Source of the DNA: Simmondsia chinensis | Taxonomy: Eukaryota; Streptophyta; Magnoliopsida; Caryophyllales; Simmondsiaceae | Length of the DNA: 64,000 nt | Reading direction: 5' to 3' | Assembly: GCA_018398585.1 (NCBI GenBank) | Contig: JAGTTD010000011.1 | Span: 35,026,164-35,090,163, forward strand | Shown here: positions 33,573-44,300 of the stretch, in pieces | Layout of the letters: every line of letters begins with the position of its first letter | Position numbering within the stretch: position 1 is the stretch's first letter | Position numbers and translations under genes: made by a program | The notes under the pieces: model-generated | What the model saw: only the letters and a program-made list of their open reading frames with translations | Databases searched by the model: none | What the model was told of the DNA's origin: nothing

Positions 33573-33894
33573 TAATAGATTATGAGATAAATTAATAAAT
33601 AAATGGTGTTTCAAGCTTGTTTACTTTAACTTTTTCTTATTTGACTAATCAGTCTTTTCCTGTAAGCACATTTTATGTGGGGTTAGTGTTAAAGATTGAT
33701 TGTATTTTAGGGGCAAGCAACACGGGGATTTAACGTATACTTTGCTTCCTCGGCATCACTCTCTCTCCACAACTCACTGCTCGTTTAACCTATAATTTTA
33801 TGCCACGTGTCCCTGGTGGGCCATGTGATCCCCAAGCTGTCAAAGCCCAAGGATGGCTACTCTATGAGATCACCCACAAATATCGAAATAGCAA
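33573..33894. other. Gene-free
   Basis: No exon or repeat structure was recognised. Confidence 0.4.
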
Positions 33895-34175
33895 GTGTTA
33901 GAGTATAAAATTATTTTTAAGCCTTTACTTATTAGTTTAAATTTTTAAAAAAGATAGTTTCTTGACATAGTATTAGAGCCTTGTTAACTAAGAGGTCACG
34001 AGTTCGAATATCAATTGCCCCCACTTTTAATTTTAAAATAATTTAAGTACAAGGTATAAGGTAGGTTTGTGCATTATTTATGCTTCAAGCTCAATTGATA
34101 TTTGCATGAGGGGGCATGTTAGAGTATGAAACAATTCTGAGCCTTCACCCTTTAACTTAAACTTTTGGGAAAGAA
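33895..34175 (+). mobile_element. TRIM element (small family B)
   Basis: A 73-bp 5' LTR (33895-33967, tgttagagtataaa..ttcttgaca), primer-like site tagtattagagcc, a 150-bp internal part with a ggtcacgagttcgaa block, a purine tract (tgaggggg), and a second LTR from 34117 whose end is decayed. It matches the copy in TPR intron 1. Confidence 0.8.
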
Positions 34176-34218
34176 AAATAAAAAATATAAGAATTTATGT
34201 GGTTTGTCAAAGCCCATA

Positions 34219-34428
34219 TCTTACTCTACGTGCTCGTTTTATATGCCCTTCTTTCTTTCAGGCTCTTCATAACTATCAAATTCCAAATTCCAAAGATCAG
34301 GTTCGGGGTTCTCAGAAACAGCCACTCGCCAGGGTCTCACCCTGACGGGGTAAGGCTGTGTACATCCTACCCCCCTAGACCCTACGCAAGCGGGAGCCCT
34401 TGTGGCACTGGGATTGTTGTTGTTGTTG
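34219..34428 (+). mobile_element. Shared-body SINE with a third head type
   Basis: The TSD gtcaaagcccata (34206-34218 and 34429-34441) encloses about 70 bp unlike the other heads. The body follows (ggttcggggttctcagaaac.., ggctgtgtacatcc, gcgggagcccttgtggcac) and then (GTT)4. Confidence 0.92.
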
Positions 34429-34441
34429 GTCAAAGCCCATA

Positions 34442-35102
34442 CCCATGGAAGAAAAGCACAATAACTTTAACATGAAATAATTTCAGTGATGCACACAAAT
34501 CCTCTTCATCTTATGAGTATACTCGGAGTAAGAAACTAGTATTTTATGGGTTTATATCGAATTGGACCATGTCCTCAACTGTCCCTTAAATCATGTTTCA
34601 CACGTAAGTTCAACAATATCGTGGTCAACTACACTATAGCCAGTAACACTTCAAAGAGGCATATTGCTCAAAAAAAGGATTTAAAACGCAATATTTTTTT
34701 ATATATATAAAAGCGTAACATATTATAAAAAAAAAAAAAGACTACAAAGGGCATTGAATATCATAATTGATTGAAATGCAGACACGAAAATCAGAAAAAA
34801 TAAATATAGTAGATGACGTATCAATTAGAAAGACGAAAGAATGCATAATGTGTCAACTATTACAAAGTCAATGTTCTTTTTTTTTTTAAAAACATATTAT
34901 CACAGTGGCCTTCTTGTAATATATAATAAACATTATATTATTTTTGGTAATTTTATTCCAACATTAAGCATGCTGGAAGTACTTGTATCCAAAACTATGT
35001 AGTACACCGACTATGCATTCACAGTTACATTCATACAAGGGGCCAAGGCAGTACGTTGCTTTTACTAAGGACCAATCCGTGTCTCCCATATTTTAAGATA
35101 TG
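34442..35102. other. Gene-free AT-rich stretch
   Basis: Several poly(A)/poly(T) runs; no assignable structure. Confidence 0.4.
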
Positions 35103-35380
35103 TGAAATTGTTCACTTTTTTTTTTTTTAACACAACAAAGCTCGGAGGCGAGAACTACATTACTATCCGATCAGTGTTTACAAGGGAAATAAATATGGGG
35201 GAAACCATGCCCCACTAATTGTGCATATATCGACCCACTAAATGACTAGACGCAATAAAATGGGCAGCTCTATTACATGATTTAAGTGCCCAATTAAAAA
35301 TAAGGACATCAAATAAACTAGATGAGGACACAGTAAGAATATCTTCTACAACGGCACTACAATCTCATGAAGGGGGAAAG

Positions 35381-36205
35381 TGTTAAATTTTGGTCCAAGC
35401 CACAGAGTTGGAACTTACGAGATCCACATATAAGCCAAAGTGGGGTTCCATCATAAAACCAATTGGTCATAGGTAGAGTAACCCACTAGGCTTATAAATA
35501 GATCTATTATGTTAGGAAAATCTAACCTTGACAAATCTGGTATTCACGATACCAATTTGTAATATGGATACTTGATGCGGAAGCGTTAATCCTAATCACT
35601 TGATTCGATTCAAATACTATAACTCACACAAAAGAGAAGTAAACAAAATAGGTAAAAGAAAGAACAAACAAAACAACACACAATGCTTTACGTGGAAACC
35701 CCTCTTTAATCGAGAGGGGAGAAAACCACGGGCGAAGATGGAGATCCTTTATTGATACTTGAATGGAAGAATTATAATAGCACTTCCTCTGAACGAGATC
35801 TATGGAAGAATTATGAATCGCTTTCTCTTAACTCTCGTAATTAACTAAATTGGAGGAATTATTGAATCACCTCTTAATAAAGGAAACGGCGCTCTCTTTA
35901 GATGGATGGCGGCTGACCTCACATTTTTAATTGGATACCTCAAAACGTACCCCCTAAGCCCATATTTATACTAAACGGCTAGGGTTAGGCAAAAGAGGTT
36001 CCCGATCGATCGGCCCTTTCTCGACCTAGAAGCTGATTTCTTCTTAATTCACCTGATCGATCGAACATCCCCCCGATCGATCGGTGACCCCTCGGCAATC
36101 CATAAATCCTAAATACATAAATTTGAGACATACTCCTAACATATTCATTCTCACAACTCCAATGTGGGATTCTACTATATAAGCTCAGATGTGGAATCCT
36201 TAACA
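35381..36205 (-). mobile_element. TRIM family A solo LTR, itself split by a Copia LTR
   Basis: Starts tgttaaattttgg and ends ccttaaca, with the perfect 5-bp duplication gaaag (35376-35380 and 36206-36210). Once the inner insertion is removed, it matches the LTR at 9476-9678 in reverse. Confidence 0.88.
35510..36141 (-). mobile_element. Copia solo LTR (same family as 31406-33290)
   Basis: Reverse-oriented LTR starting tgttagg and ending tcctaaca. Flanks are tatta and tattc (4 of 5). It shares with the 31406 LTR the ccgatcgatcgg palindromes, the cctctcgatt/aatcgagagggg stem and the gatgcggaagc end. It is 632 bp and clearly diverged, so it is an older insertion or a subfamily. Confidence 0.88.
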
Positions 36206-36371
36206 GAAAGGTCCCAAAAATAAACTCTATAGCTTGCTTACAGTCAAATGCGACGATTACTCTCCTCCATCTCCATGATGAGGCCAAAGAACAAGCTTGC
36301 TTGCATTGCCAATGTCTCCGCAATGAGAGATGAACCCGTCGAGGCTGATCCGCACCGTTTGAAATTGTTCA

Positions 36372-37340
36372 TTTTTTCTTATTATTTCCTTCCTTTTAAA
36401 TAAAATTATATTATTTTATTCTGTATCATATTATCGATTTTTGTATACTAAATGATTTTCTTTAGAAAATTAAGTTTACACGATGTGATTTATTTTAAGA
36501 ACATAGTTGTAAGTTTATTCTTGAACATTGTCAATGACATATTGTAAGCGTTAAAAAAAATATTAGTAGATTAATACTGTATAAACATTCGAGTAGAAAT
36601 AGGAAAGGCAAGTAGGAGTGAGGTTAGACCCAATAGCTCCGCTCTCATTTTCCTTATTTAGGCTAGAAATTAACTGATAATTAATTCTCGCTCTAGTTAA
36701 CCTAGTCGCTCATCCGGCTTCTAATCGTACTCGCCCGGACCTTGTCTCGATATCCAATACTGATATAACTTATTTGATTAAGGAGAGATGCCAAGGCCAC
36801 ATATCGACCAAGGAACGCTACCAAGCTCATGTGTCGAATATAGAACATTGTCAATTCTACGTGTCAGCAAAGGAATGATGTTAAGGGTGTGTAACGCATA
36901 TACGTGTAAGATCAATACTTGGAACATCGATAGAGATTATAAAACCGAATAAAAGTAAGTTAAATGTCAGTTAGAACATACCATTCACATCCATGTTTGT
37001 TTATATACTAAGGACTACTAGCAGTTAAGCCTAAGACGCACTTTCTCTTGCCCACAACGATGTCCACCAATTAGGAAAAGAGAAAAGATAGAAGAATCCT
37101 CTAATAATTCATTTGGTACATAATTGGGAAATGTACCAATCAAATCTTAAAATGAGGGACTATGCATGACTCGACTCATGAGCTCCTCGAAACTCTCCTT
37201 ACTTCTTTAGAGCTCGAGTCCCGCTCTCCCTAACTAACCAAAAAAACCTTTGCAAAAACCGTGAGACACATATTTTACAAAAGAAATTGTTAATTAAAAA
37301 CTGAACTTTCACAAATTACTCCATTTGCTTATTCGTAAAG
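36372..37340. other. Gene-free; short direct repeats
   Basis: Positions 36784-36890 hold three loose copies of a unit of about 29 bp (gaacgctaccaagctcatgt-like). The surrounding DNA looks like part of an LTR, but no ends were found. Confidence 0.3.
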
Positions 37341-37356
37341 AAAATACGAATTATCT

Positions 37357-37518
37357 AAGCAATATTCCCAGTGCCTCAAGGGCTCTCACCTAAGCAGGGT
37401 CTTGGGGGGTGAATATACATAGTGAAGGGGGGCTGTTCCGAGAACACGAGGACTTTTTAGGAGGTCACTCATCTTGGTACTATTATCGACCAAACACGTT
37501 TAACTTAAGAGTTCTAAA
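37357..37518 (-). mobile_element. 5S-headed SINE with internal deletion
   Basis: The minus strand has a 5S-like head (aagttaaacgtgtttggtcg, gagtgacctcct), a shortened body and a ggcactgggaatattgc end. The flanks acgaattatct (37346-37356 and 37522-37532) are the TSD. Confidence 0.85.
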
Positions 37519-37847
37519 AACACGAATTATCTTGTGAATGATATTCATGAGTGGTGTGAGGATGACAAAAAAATATAATAAATAAATTATATTCAGAGCA
37601 AATTAAGAAAAAAGACTAATGGAGAAAACTGTCATGATTACTTAGTGTCCCTCTGAGTCAAGTGCACAAGATCATCATTAAACTTGTGTTCCCTTTTTAA
37701 TTGTTGAAATGAGCATGACTAATCTTTTTGAACATCACACAGTGCAAAATTACTAAATTAACAGAGGTAATATAAGGTAATGTCTTTAATGCAATAACTT
37801 AGTTAAATTAGTTATACCTTAAAACAAAATATAAAATTTTAACTTCA

Positions 37848-38118
37848 AATGATCTGGTGCTCGGAACTGATTCTCACTTGCTTCGCTCCTTTGTTGCTGT
37901 TTTTGCTTTTGCTTGGCTGTGATATACTTATGCTTTTAATGTTCTTGTCTGTTTTAGGTGTTTTTTGGGATGATTGTCTTATGTACGGTAGTTTTCGAGT
38001 GTTTTTATGTTATTTTTCATCTTTTCACTATGTGTGTGTCTTTCGGATCTCTTGTAGTGAAATGCTCGTTTTTGTATCTCAAATTCTTTCGCTCCTTATT
38101 AAAAATAATATAAAATAA
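37848..38118 (+). mobile_element. Possible LINE 3' UTR
   Basis: A T/G-rich stretch (ttgcttcgctcctttgttgc.., gtgtgtctttcggatctc) without AT-only character ends in an A-rich tail (attaaaaataatataaaataa). The frame across it is very hydrophobic and T-driven, so I do not call it a gene. Confidence 0.3.
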
Positions 38119-38274
38119 TTATCAAATTCGTGAATCAGATAATATGATATAAAATAATTAAATTATTATAAATTATATTAAATTGATGAGGTATCAAATC
38201 TAGAGTTAAGTTAATTAAAGCTAAAAAGAAAATTTATTTATTCTAAATATAAATGTTGTCGTATTAACAAATTT

Positions 38275-38577
38275 TAGGCCACGTTTGATTGGCACATGAA
38301 TTAAATTTTTGCGGGAAGTTGTATTTCTTAATGTCTCAATTTCCCATTAAGTGGGTAAAACAAGTTTGGTTGCTAGGATAAGAAATAGAACTTCATTCGG
38401 AAGGCTAATTAAAAACAAATAAATTTAAACTTACCTAGAGGAAGTTAGGTAAGTTACTTCCAATGTTTTGAAGAAACTGAAAATTGTAGTTTCTTTCTGC
38501 CTCTTTCTATTAGCCAAAGAAGAATCAAATCCGTACTTTCTATATTTATTTACCGCATATCAAACGGGGCCTTACGT
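38275..38577. mobile_element. MITE with aggccacgtttgat ends
   Basis: The ends aggccacgtttgattgg and catatcaaacggggcctta are inverted over about 14 bases. The interior is AT-rich. No TSD was confirmed. Confidence 0.55.
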
Positions 38578-38583
38578 TAGCTA

Positions 38584-39776
38584 AAATTATTATTATTATT
38601 TTTATTTATTTATTTATTATTATTATTTTTTTTTTTACAAAAATGAAAGCTGATGTACAAGTGGTATTGCTTTCAACGTTCAATTTCAGCAAAAAGGGGC
38701 AGATAAATATTTAAGGTTATGTAGTGCCCCAACTTTTATGTTGTGGTGGTTGCCACTTGTGTTTTAGAACGTTCTTTCTCAATTCCTCAATTTCTTTGTG
38801 AAACACTGAAAAATAATTTAAATACCTTAATATTTTAATATATATTATATAACTTAAAACTTTTAACAAGCCGAATCTGAACCTTCCTTCTCGCTTTTGG
38901 TCCCTCGCATTGTTTTGTGTCTGTTTTGGTGACTCTACCGGGGGCTTCCATTTGTCATAAACCAAAAATGGTAACTTAGGGTGTCTTGGGATCGATCTCT
39001 GATTGGCACAAGTGTAAACTTAAACTAAAGATTAATATTTTATAGTTTGTGATGCCTTCCGGGACCCCTTAACTCCTTACATATTAAAATTAATGGCTGT
39101 TAGAAGTTGCTTGTGCAAATTAGTATTCCAATTCCATCCTGTTTTGATTTCTAACGGTCCAACTACATCAGAAACTCTTCAAATACTCCTTATACAACAA
39201 TTAAAAAAAATAAATAAAAAATCAAAGATCCAACATTAATGAATGAAAGAGAGAAAGAAAGGAGAGAAGGGGGAGAGTTAGAAAAAGCACATGGTATCTT
39301 CAGACTACACAATAATAATGGGTGGGGTTTGGACTCCAAATAATTGCATTGTAAGGTCACTGCAGCTAATTAAGCCTTTTTCTTACTTCTTTTGTCGTGG
39401 GGGCCTGGGCCCTTTACCCTACTCATAATATCATTTATTATACGAGTGTTATCCTGTGCAATGTACGAATCTATATATATTTTTTTAATTTTCTTTATTA
39501 TTAAATTACAATTGTATTATGCATAAACATTAGTGCATACAATAAAAATAACGATAGATCTTAAACTTTATAATTTTCACACATTAAGATTAAGTACATA
39601 CCTTAATTATAGCAATTCTTGATTGACCGTTAAATATGGATGTCAAATAAATCTAATTTCTCCCTCTTAACTATTTTTTAATTATCTTTCATGTTCATGG
39701 GTTTATATGTTGTGGTAGATAGAGAATCAAAATCTTATTTATAGAGAAGGGAATGACTTCTACCAAAACACTAGTG
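38584..39776. other. Gene-free; simple repeats
   Basis: An (ATT)n/(TTTA)n tract lies at 38587-38636. Positions 38717-38965 have a GC-richer piece with no supported exon. Confidence 0.4.
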
Positions 39777-39929
39777 AGTTCGTTAATAAACAAGTCTCTT
39801 CATTAATAGATACGTCTTTTCAGTAAAAGACATGTCTCTTTACTAAGAAACATATCAAAGAAACATACCTCTTTATTAAAAGGCATGTTCTTTTATCAAG
39901 AGATATGTCTTTTTCTTAATGGGTGTTTT

Positions 39930-39960
<31 letters not shown>

Positions 39961-39961
39961 G
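39777..39961. repeat. Degenerate minisatellite ending in poly(T)
   Basis: Words like agacatgtctctttactaag recur about every 25-30 bp in five or six loose copies (39790-39925). A run of T22 (39938-39960) follows. Confidence 0.65.
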
Positions 39962-40135
39962 GAAGAGTCACTTTGTGATGAAATAGTTTAGAATTGTAGG
40001 ATTATTATAATGGAGAATTTTAGGAGGGTTTATAAGGAGTGACGGTTTTGTAATAATATAATAGATTTTTGTCTTTAACTAGTAAGCTTGATACATTTAG
40101 CCAAGCCTAGTCAATCACACTTTAATTTCATCCGT

Positions 40136-40191
40136 ACAACAACAAAAAACCCAATGCCACGAGGGCTCCTGCATACGCAGGGTCTGGATTC
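40136..40191 (-). mobile_element. Strongly 5'-truncated shared-body SINE
   Basis: Only about 55 bp of tail and 3' body remain (cagaccctgcgtatgcagga in complement). The TSD taatttcatccgt lies at 40123-40135 and 40192-40204. Confidence 0.88.
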
Positions 40192-40431
40192 TAATTTCAT
40201 CCGTTTATATGATTTATGTACTCCAACTTTTTTGCTAATGCGGAACCTGGCTATGTGGTAAACCTCGGCCCATGCGGTAACCCACACTACAGAAGTCAAT
40301 TAAGTCAAGGATTTCTTACCAAGAGGTATTTTTCTTTGAATTTTCTTTAATCTTTGCTTATACTTTTATTTTACAAGAGAAATATTATATTTCTACTTCT
40401 ATTTAAAAACAATTTTTCTATATCAAACAGT

Positions 40432-40960
40432 TAGACCTGGTAGTCGGGTTGGGTTAATGTCACATCAGGTCTATCTCGGGTTGGGTTAGAATTGAGTAGG
40501 GTCAAACTTAGGTCGGGTCATCCTCAAGTTTGGGTCAACCTCAGGTTGGGTCAGTCTCAGTTTGGGTTGACATCGGGTTGGGTTAACCTCGGGTCGAGTG
40601 TCCTTAGGTCAACTCGGATTTCAAGTTGACCCATCAAGTTATTTTAATAATATATTTATTCAACTACAAAATAAAATGACTATAATTATCATTTTATTTA
40701 TATTCTATGATAAAATGGATTTTTATTGGCTCATTTGAAATATAGGATGAGTCTAGTTTGGGTCTCAAGTCATCACGGGATAGGTCATTTTGGGTTTCGC
40801 GTCATCTCGAGTTGGGTCAAGTTAGGGTCGGGTGAAATTCAGGTCGATTTATTTTCGAGTTCGGGACCAAACAAATTTAAAATTTTTCGGGTTAGGGTCA
40901 GATTGGACAACGGGTCAAATGGATCGGGTCATTTGGTCGGGTCACATATTTCCAGCTCTA
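40432..40960. mobile_element. hAT-like MITE (gggtcg/gggttg-rich)
   Basis: The ends tagacctggta and ttccagctcta are inverted. Flanking octamers caaacagt (40424-40431) and caaacaac (40961-40968) match at 6 of 8. The interior is made of cgggttgggtca words. Confidence 0.8.
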
Positions 40961-41217
40961 CAAACAACTTTATACTTTTTCAAAAAACAGAAAGGTTAAA
41001 TAAAATCTTAAATCTTCGTTTAAAACATAATAGTACCATCCATTCTAACATATTTTTACCTCCCTCGCTTAACGTATGGGCCACAAAGTTAACACCCTCT
41101 ATGGGCTAGTTACGGCCCATTGGGGTCACATTTTATGAAACAAATAAGCCCAACTCACAAGCACGAAGCCCACAAAAAGCCGATCTCGTTCACTTTCCTT
41201 GTATTCCTTGGGGGCGC

Positions 41218-41303
41218 TTCTCTCTCTCTCTCTCTTCCCAAACCCTAAATTCCCCAAACCCTAGCGCGCGGCCCCCCCCCCAAAAGCTCTCTCAGCATCA
41301 TCA
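41218..41303 (+). promoter_or_regulatory. eIF3f leader with CT tract and two telo-boxes
   Basis: A tctctctctctctc tract (41220-41235) is followed by aaaccctaaa (41240-41249) and aaaccctag (41256-41264). AAACCCTA telo-boxes near the start site are known from plant translation-machinery genes, which fits this gene. A C9 run lies at 41272-41281. Confidence 0.65.
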
Positions 41304-44300
41304 ATGTCGGCGAGCGACAAGACGGTCTTACAATTCGGCGCTCCTTCGTCGGCGACGGTGAAGGTTCATCCGCTGGTGATATTCAACATCTGCGATTCCT
41401 ACGTGCGGCGCCCCGATCAAGCCGAGCGAGTCATCGGTACTCTTCTTGGCTCCGTCTTGCCTGACGGAACTATCGATGTTCGTAACTCGTATGGTGTGCC
41501 TCATAATGAGTCCTCCGATCAGGTCTTGTCTTTTTTCTAAAGCGTTAATGTTCTTCCTTTTTGTGCGCCATGTTGAGATTTGAATCTGGACCTGTGTTGT
41601 GTTAATTGATTTGTAGTTATTGGTATGATCGTGATGAATCTTACGTTGGCGGAAATGTGGAAGTTTTGATCTTTTTGGTTGATTTATGAATGTAGTGTTA
41701 GCATGAAGAATTTAGATACCACGGGGATCATCTCGTGACCTCTGCCTTTTCATGATATTACTTGATGAGATAAAATAAATTGTATTTGTCCTAACATTAT
41801 CGGGTCCCTAAGTAGGGACGGCAATGGGCAGGTAGAACCCGTTATTCGTGGGTATTTGCCTCATTTTGGGGCTTGTATGGATACAAGTGAGGTGGTTAGC
41901 AGGTATCAGTCGGTAAAATTTACAATACCTGCCATGTGTACGGATAGTCATCCGGTACCCACGTTAAAGCAGGTACGGTGGATACCCTTGGGTAATGGGG
42001 CAGGTATGAGTTTAGGTTTCTACCTGCCAGGGTAGGTATGGTTATCCACATCAAATCCTTGGCTGGTAATGGGCCGGGTATGAGTATGAAAATTTTTGAT
42101 GCTAGGTATGGATGCGACGCTGTACCCGCTCCACCTTATTGCCATCTATCCCTAAGCGAACGTTTCAAATGGAGCTTTTCATATATAAATGATAACTTGA
42201 TATTAATATAACAAATCATTAATTGAAACTATAAAAACACAATCCCTAATATTTGGGCCTTGATATTTTTGAGGCCCAAGCAGTTGCTTGGAGTTATGTC
42301 CGGCCTTATATTTGTGACTTTCTACTGCGCGGATTTCCTGATGCACATTGGAATTCGTCAACTGTTGCACTTCAATTCCGGAGGAACATATTTACTTGGC
42401 ATCGACTGAACAGTAAAAGAATTAGCTATTATACAGCTTCATCCAGACATAGGCAGGTGTCTGTCATGATTTCATATGGTAAGACCGTTGAATGTCTGGA
42501 AAATGAAAGATAGATCATTCTGGAAAGGGTCCATCGTTGCCCAGTAATATTTATTTATTATTGCATGGGGTACATTTGGACTCTACATCAATTCATGGTA
42601 ATTGTTGATCTTCACAAAAAAGTTTCAATTATTTAGGAAGTATACAATGGGGGAAACTCTTCAAATCTGGGCCACCGCTATGTGTGGTTGGAGAGTTACC
42701 ACTACACCAATCCACATGAGCTTTCTTAAAATACTCATGGGTTCCTTGGTGAATTTTACATAATGTTGTTTGCATTTTACTAATATCTATCTGATTAGAT
42801 ACTAATTTACAACTTCCTTTACACCAAAGAGGGCACCAGCACGCCGTCACCTGATCCTATTAAAACTCCGAAGTTAAGCGTGCTTGGGCGAGAGTAGTAC
42901 CAGGATGAGTGACCTCCTGGGAAGTCCTCACTCTCAGGTGGGGGGCACTGGGAAACAGCCTCTCTTCAGGTTAACACCCTGAAGGGGGAAGGCTGCGTAC
43001 ATCCGCCTCCCCAGACCCTGCATAAGCGGGAGCCCTTGAGGCACTGGGTATGTTTCTTTTACAACTTCCTTTACACGTATTGGGAGCATGATTGCTATGT
43101 ATTGGAGTTCATCAATTGTTGCTCATCAACACTAGGAAAACTTCTTATTTAGTTTCTGTTGGCTAGAACTAGTGTGCACTAACCTTTTTTCACCTGCATG
43201 TCATGAATTCTGAATGGTAGTTGGTTGAATGTCGAAAATGAAAGGATAGAGTTTCCTGGATATCTTTGCCCAGTAATGCGTGTTTTGATAGCATGGCGTA
43301 CATCTGGTTTCATTTGTTCATGATACTTACTAATCTTCTCTAGAACTTCCATATGATCCACCACGGTGAAGGTGCATAATAAAAGCTGTTTGTTTTAATG
43401 TAGATCATGGATTTGCTGTCGACCATTTGAGTTTGTCAATTGTTGTGTATTAACTACTGGTAAACGTCACATTTTTTTTCTGTTCATTGGAAGAACAACA
43501 TATTTTGTTGCCATTGCCTGAAATTATTGAATAACCGACTTCTGTTCAGCATCATCCAGACAAAGGCAGGTGTTTGTCATTAATTTATATGGTAGACCGT
43601 TGAATGTCTGGAAAATGAAAGACATCATTCTGGAAAGTGTCCATCGTTGCCCATCAATATCTATTCATTGTTGAATGGGGTACATGTGGATTCTACATCT
43701 CTTTACGTAAATAGCAATTAAAATCTTTCCATAACTTTCCTTTGGAGCCAATGATGTTGTACAGTCTTTTTGTTGTCTTTTTAATCATATTTGTCTTATT
43801 AGATTGTAGTTTACAGCTTCTATTACTCTTATATGGAGCATGGATTTGCTGTTGTGCATTGGAGTTCATCAATTGGTCCACATTGACTCTGGGAACACTT
43901 CATATTTTGTTGCCATTGCCTGGAACAATTGAGTTACCAAACCTCTGGTTAGAGCCATCCAGACAAATGGCAGGTGTCTGTCATGAATTCATATGGTAGA
44001 CCGTTGAATGTCTGGAAAATGAAAGACATTTCTGAACAGTGTCCATCGTTGCCCAGCAGTATCTATTTATTATTGCGTGGGGTACATATGGATTCTACAT
44101 CTCTTTATGATAATAATAATTAATCTTATCATATCTGTCCATTTGATCTAATGGTGTTGCACAGTATTGTTGTTGTCTCTTTATCATGCTTGTCTCAGTA
44201 GATTCTAGTTTACAGCTTTTATTAGTCTTGCGTGGAGCATGAATTTGCTTTGCTGTAGTGGGTTCATTCATTGTTGCTCAACTATTGAAGAACTTCATAC

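Larger units (their letters stand above)
35115..36359 (-). mobile_element. LINE 3' fragment with RNase H remnant, interrupted by LTRs
   Basis: A 12-bp duplication tgaaattgttca (35103-35114 and 36360-36371) brackets a minus-strand element whose poly(A) tail is the T run at 35115-35128. Translation of 36211-36350 gives an RNase H-like piece (ACSLASSWRWRRVIVAFDCK). The part at 35130-35375 gives its C-terminal continuation (CNRAAHFIASSHLVG). The two are separated by the solo LTR at 35381-36205. Confidence 0.8.

Noticed and set aside
37849..38118. 89-residue membrane-like protein
   Set aside because: Hydrophobicity comes from T-rich DNA; no start context, no homologous motif, and an A-rich tail suggests a retroelement 3' end.
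42825..42945. A genuine 5S rRNA gene (also at 19641 and 10330)
   Set aside because: The 5' and 3' ends of the 5S gene are altered, there is no T-run terminator, and the sequence continues into the SINE body within one TSD.
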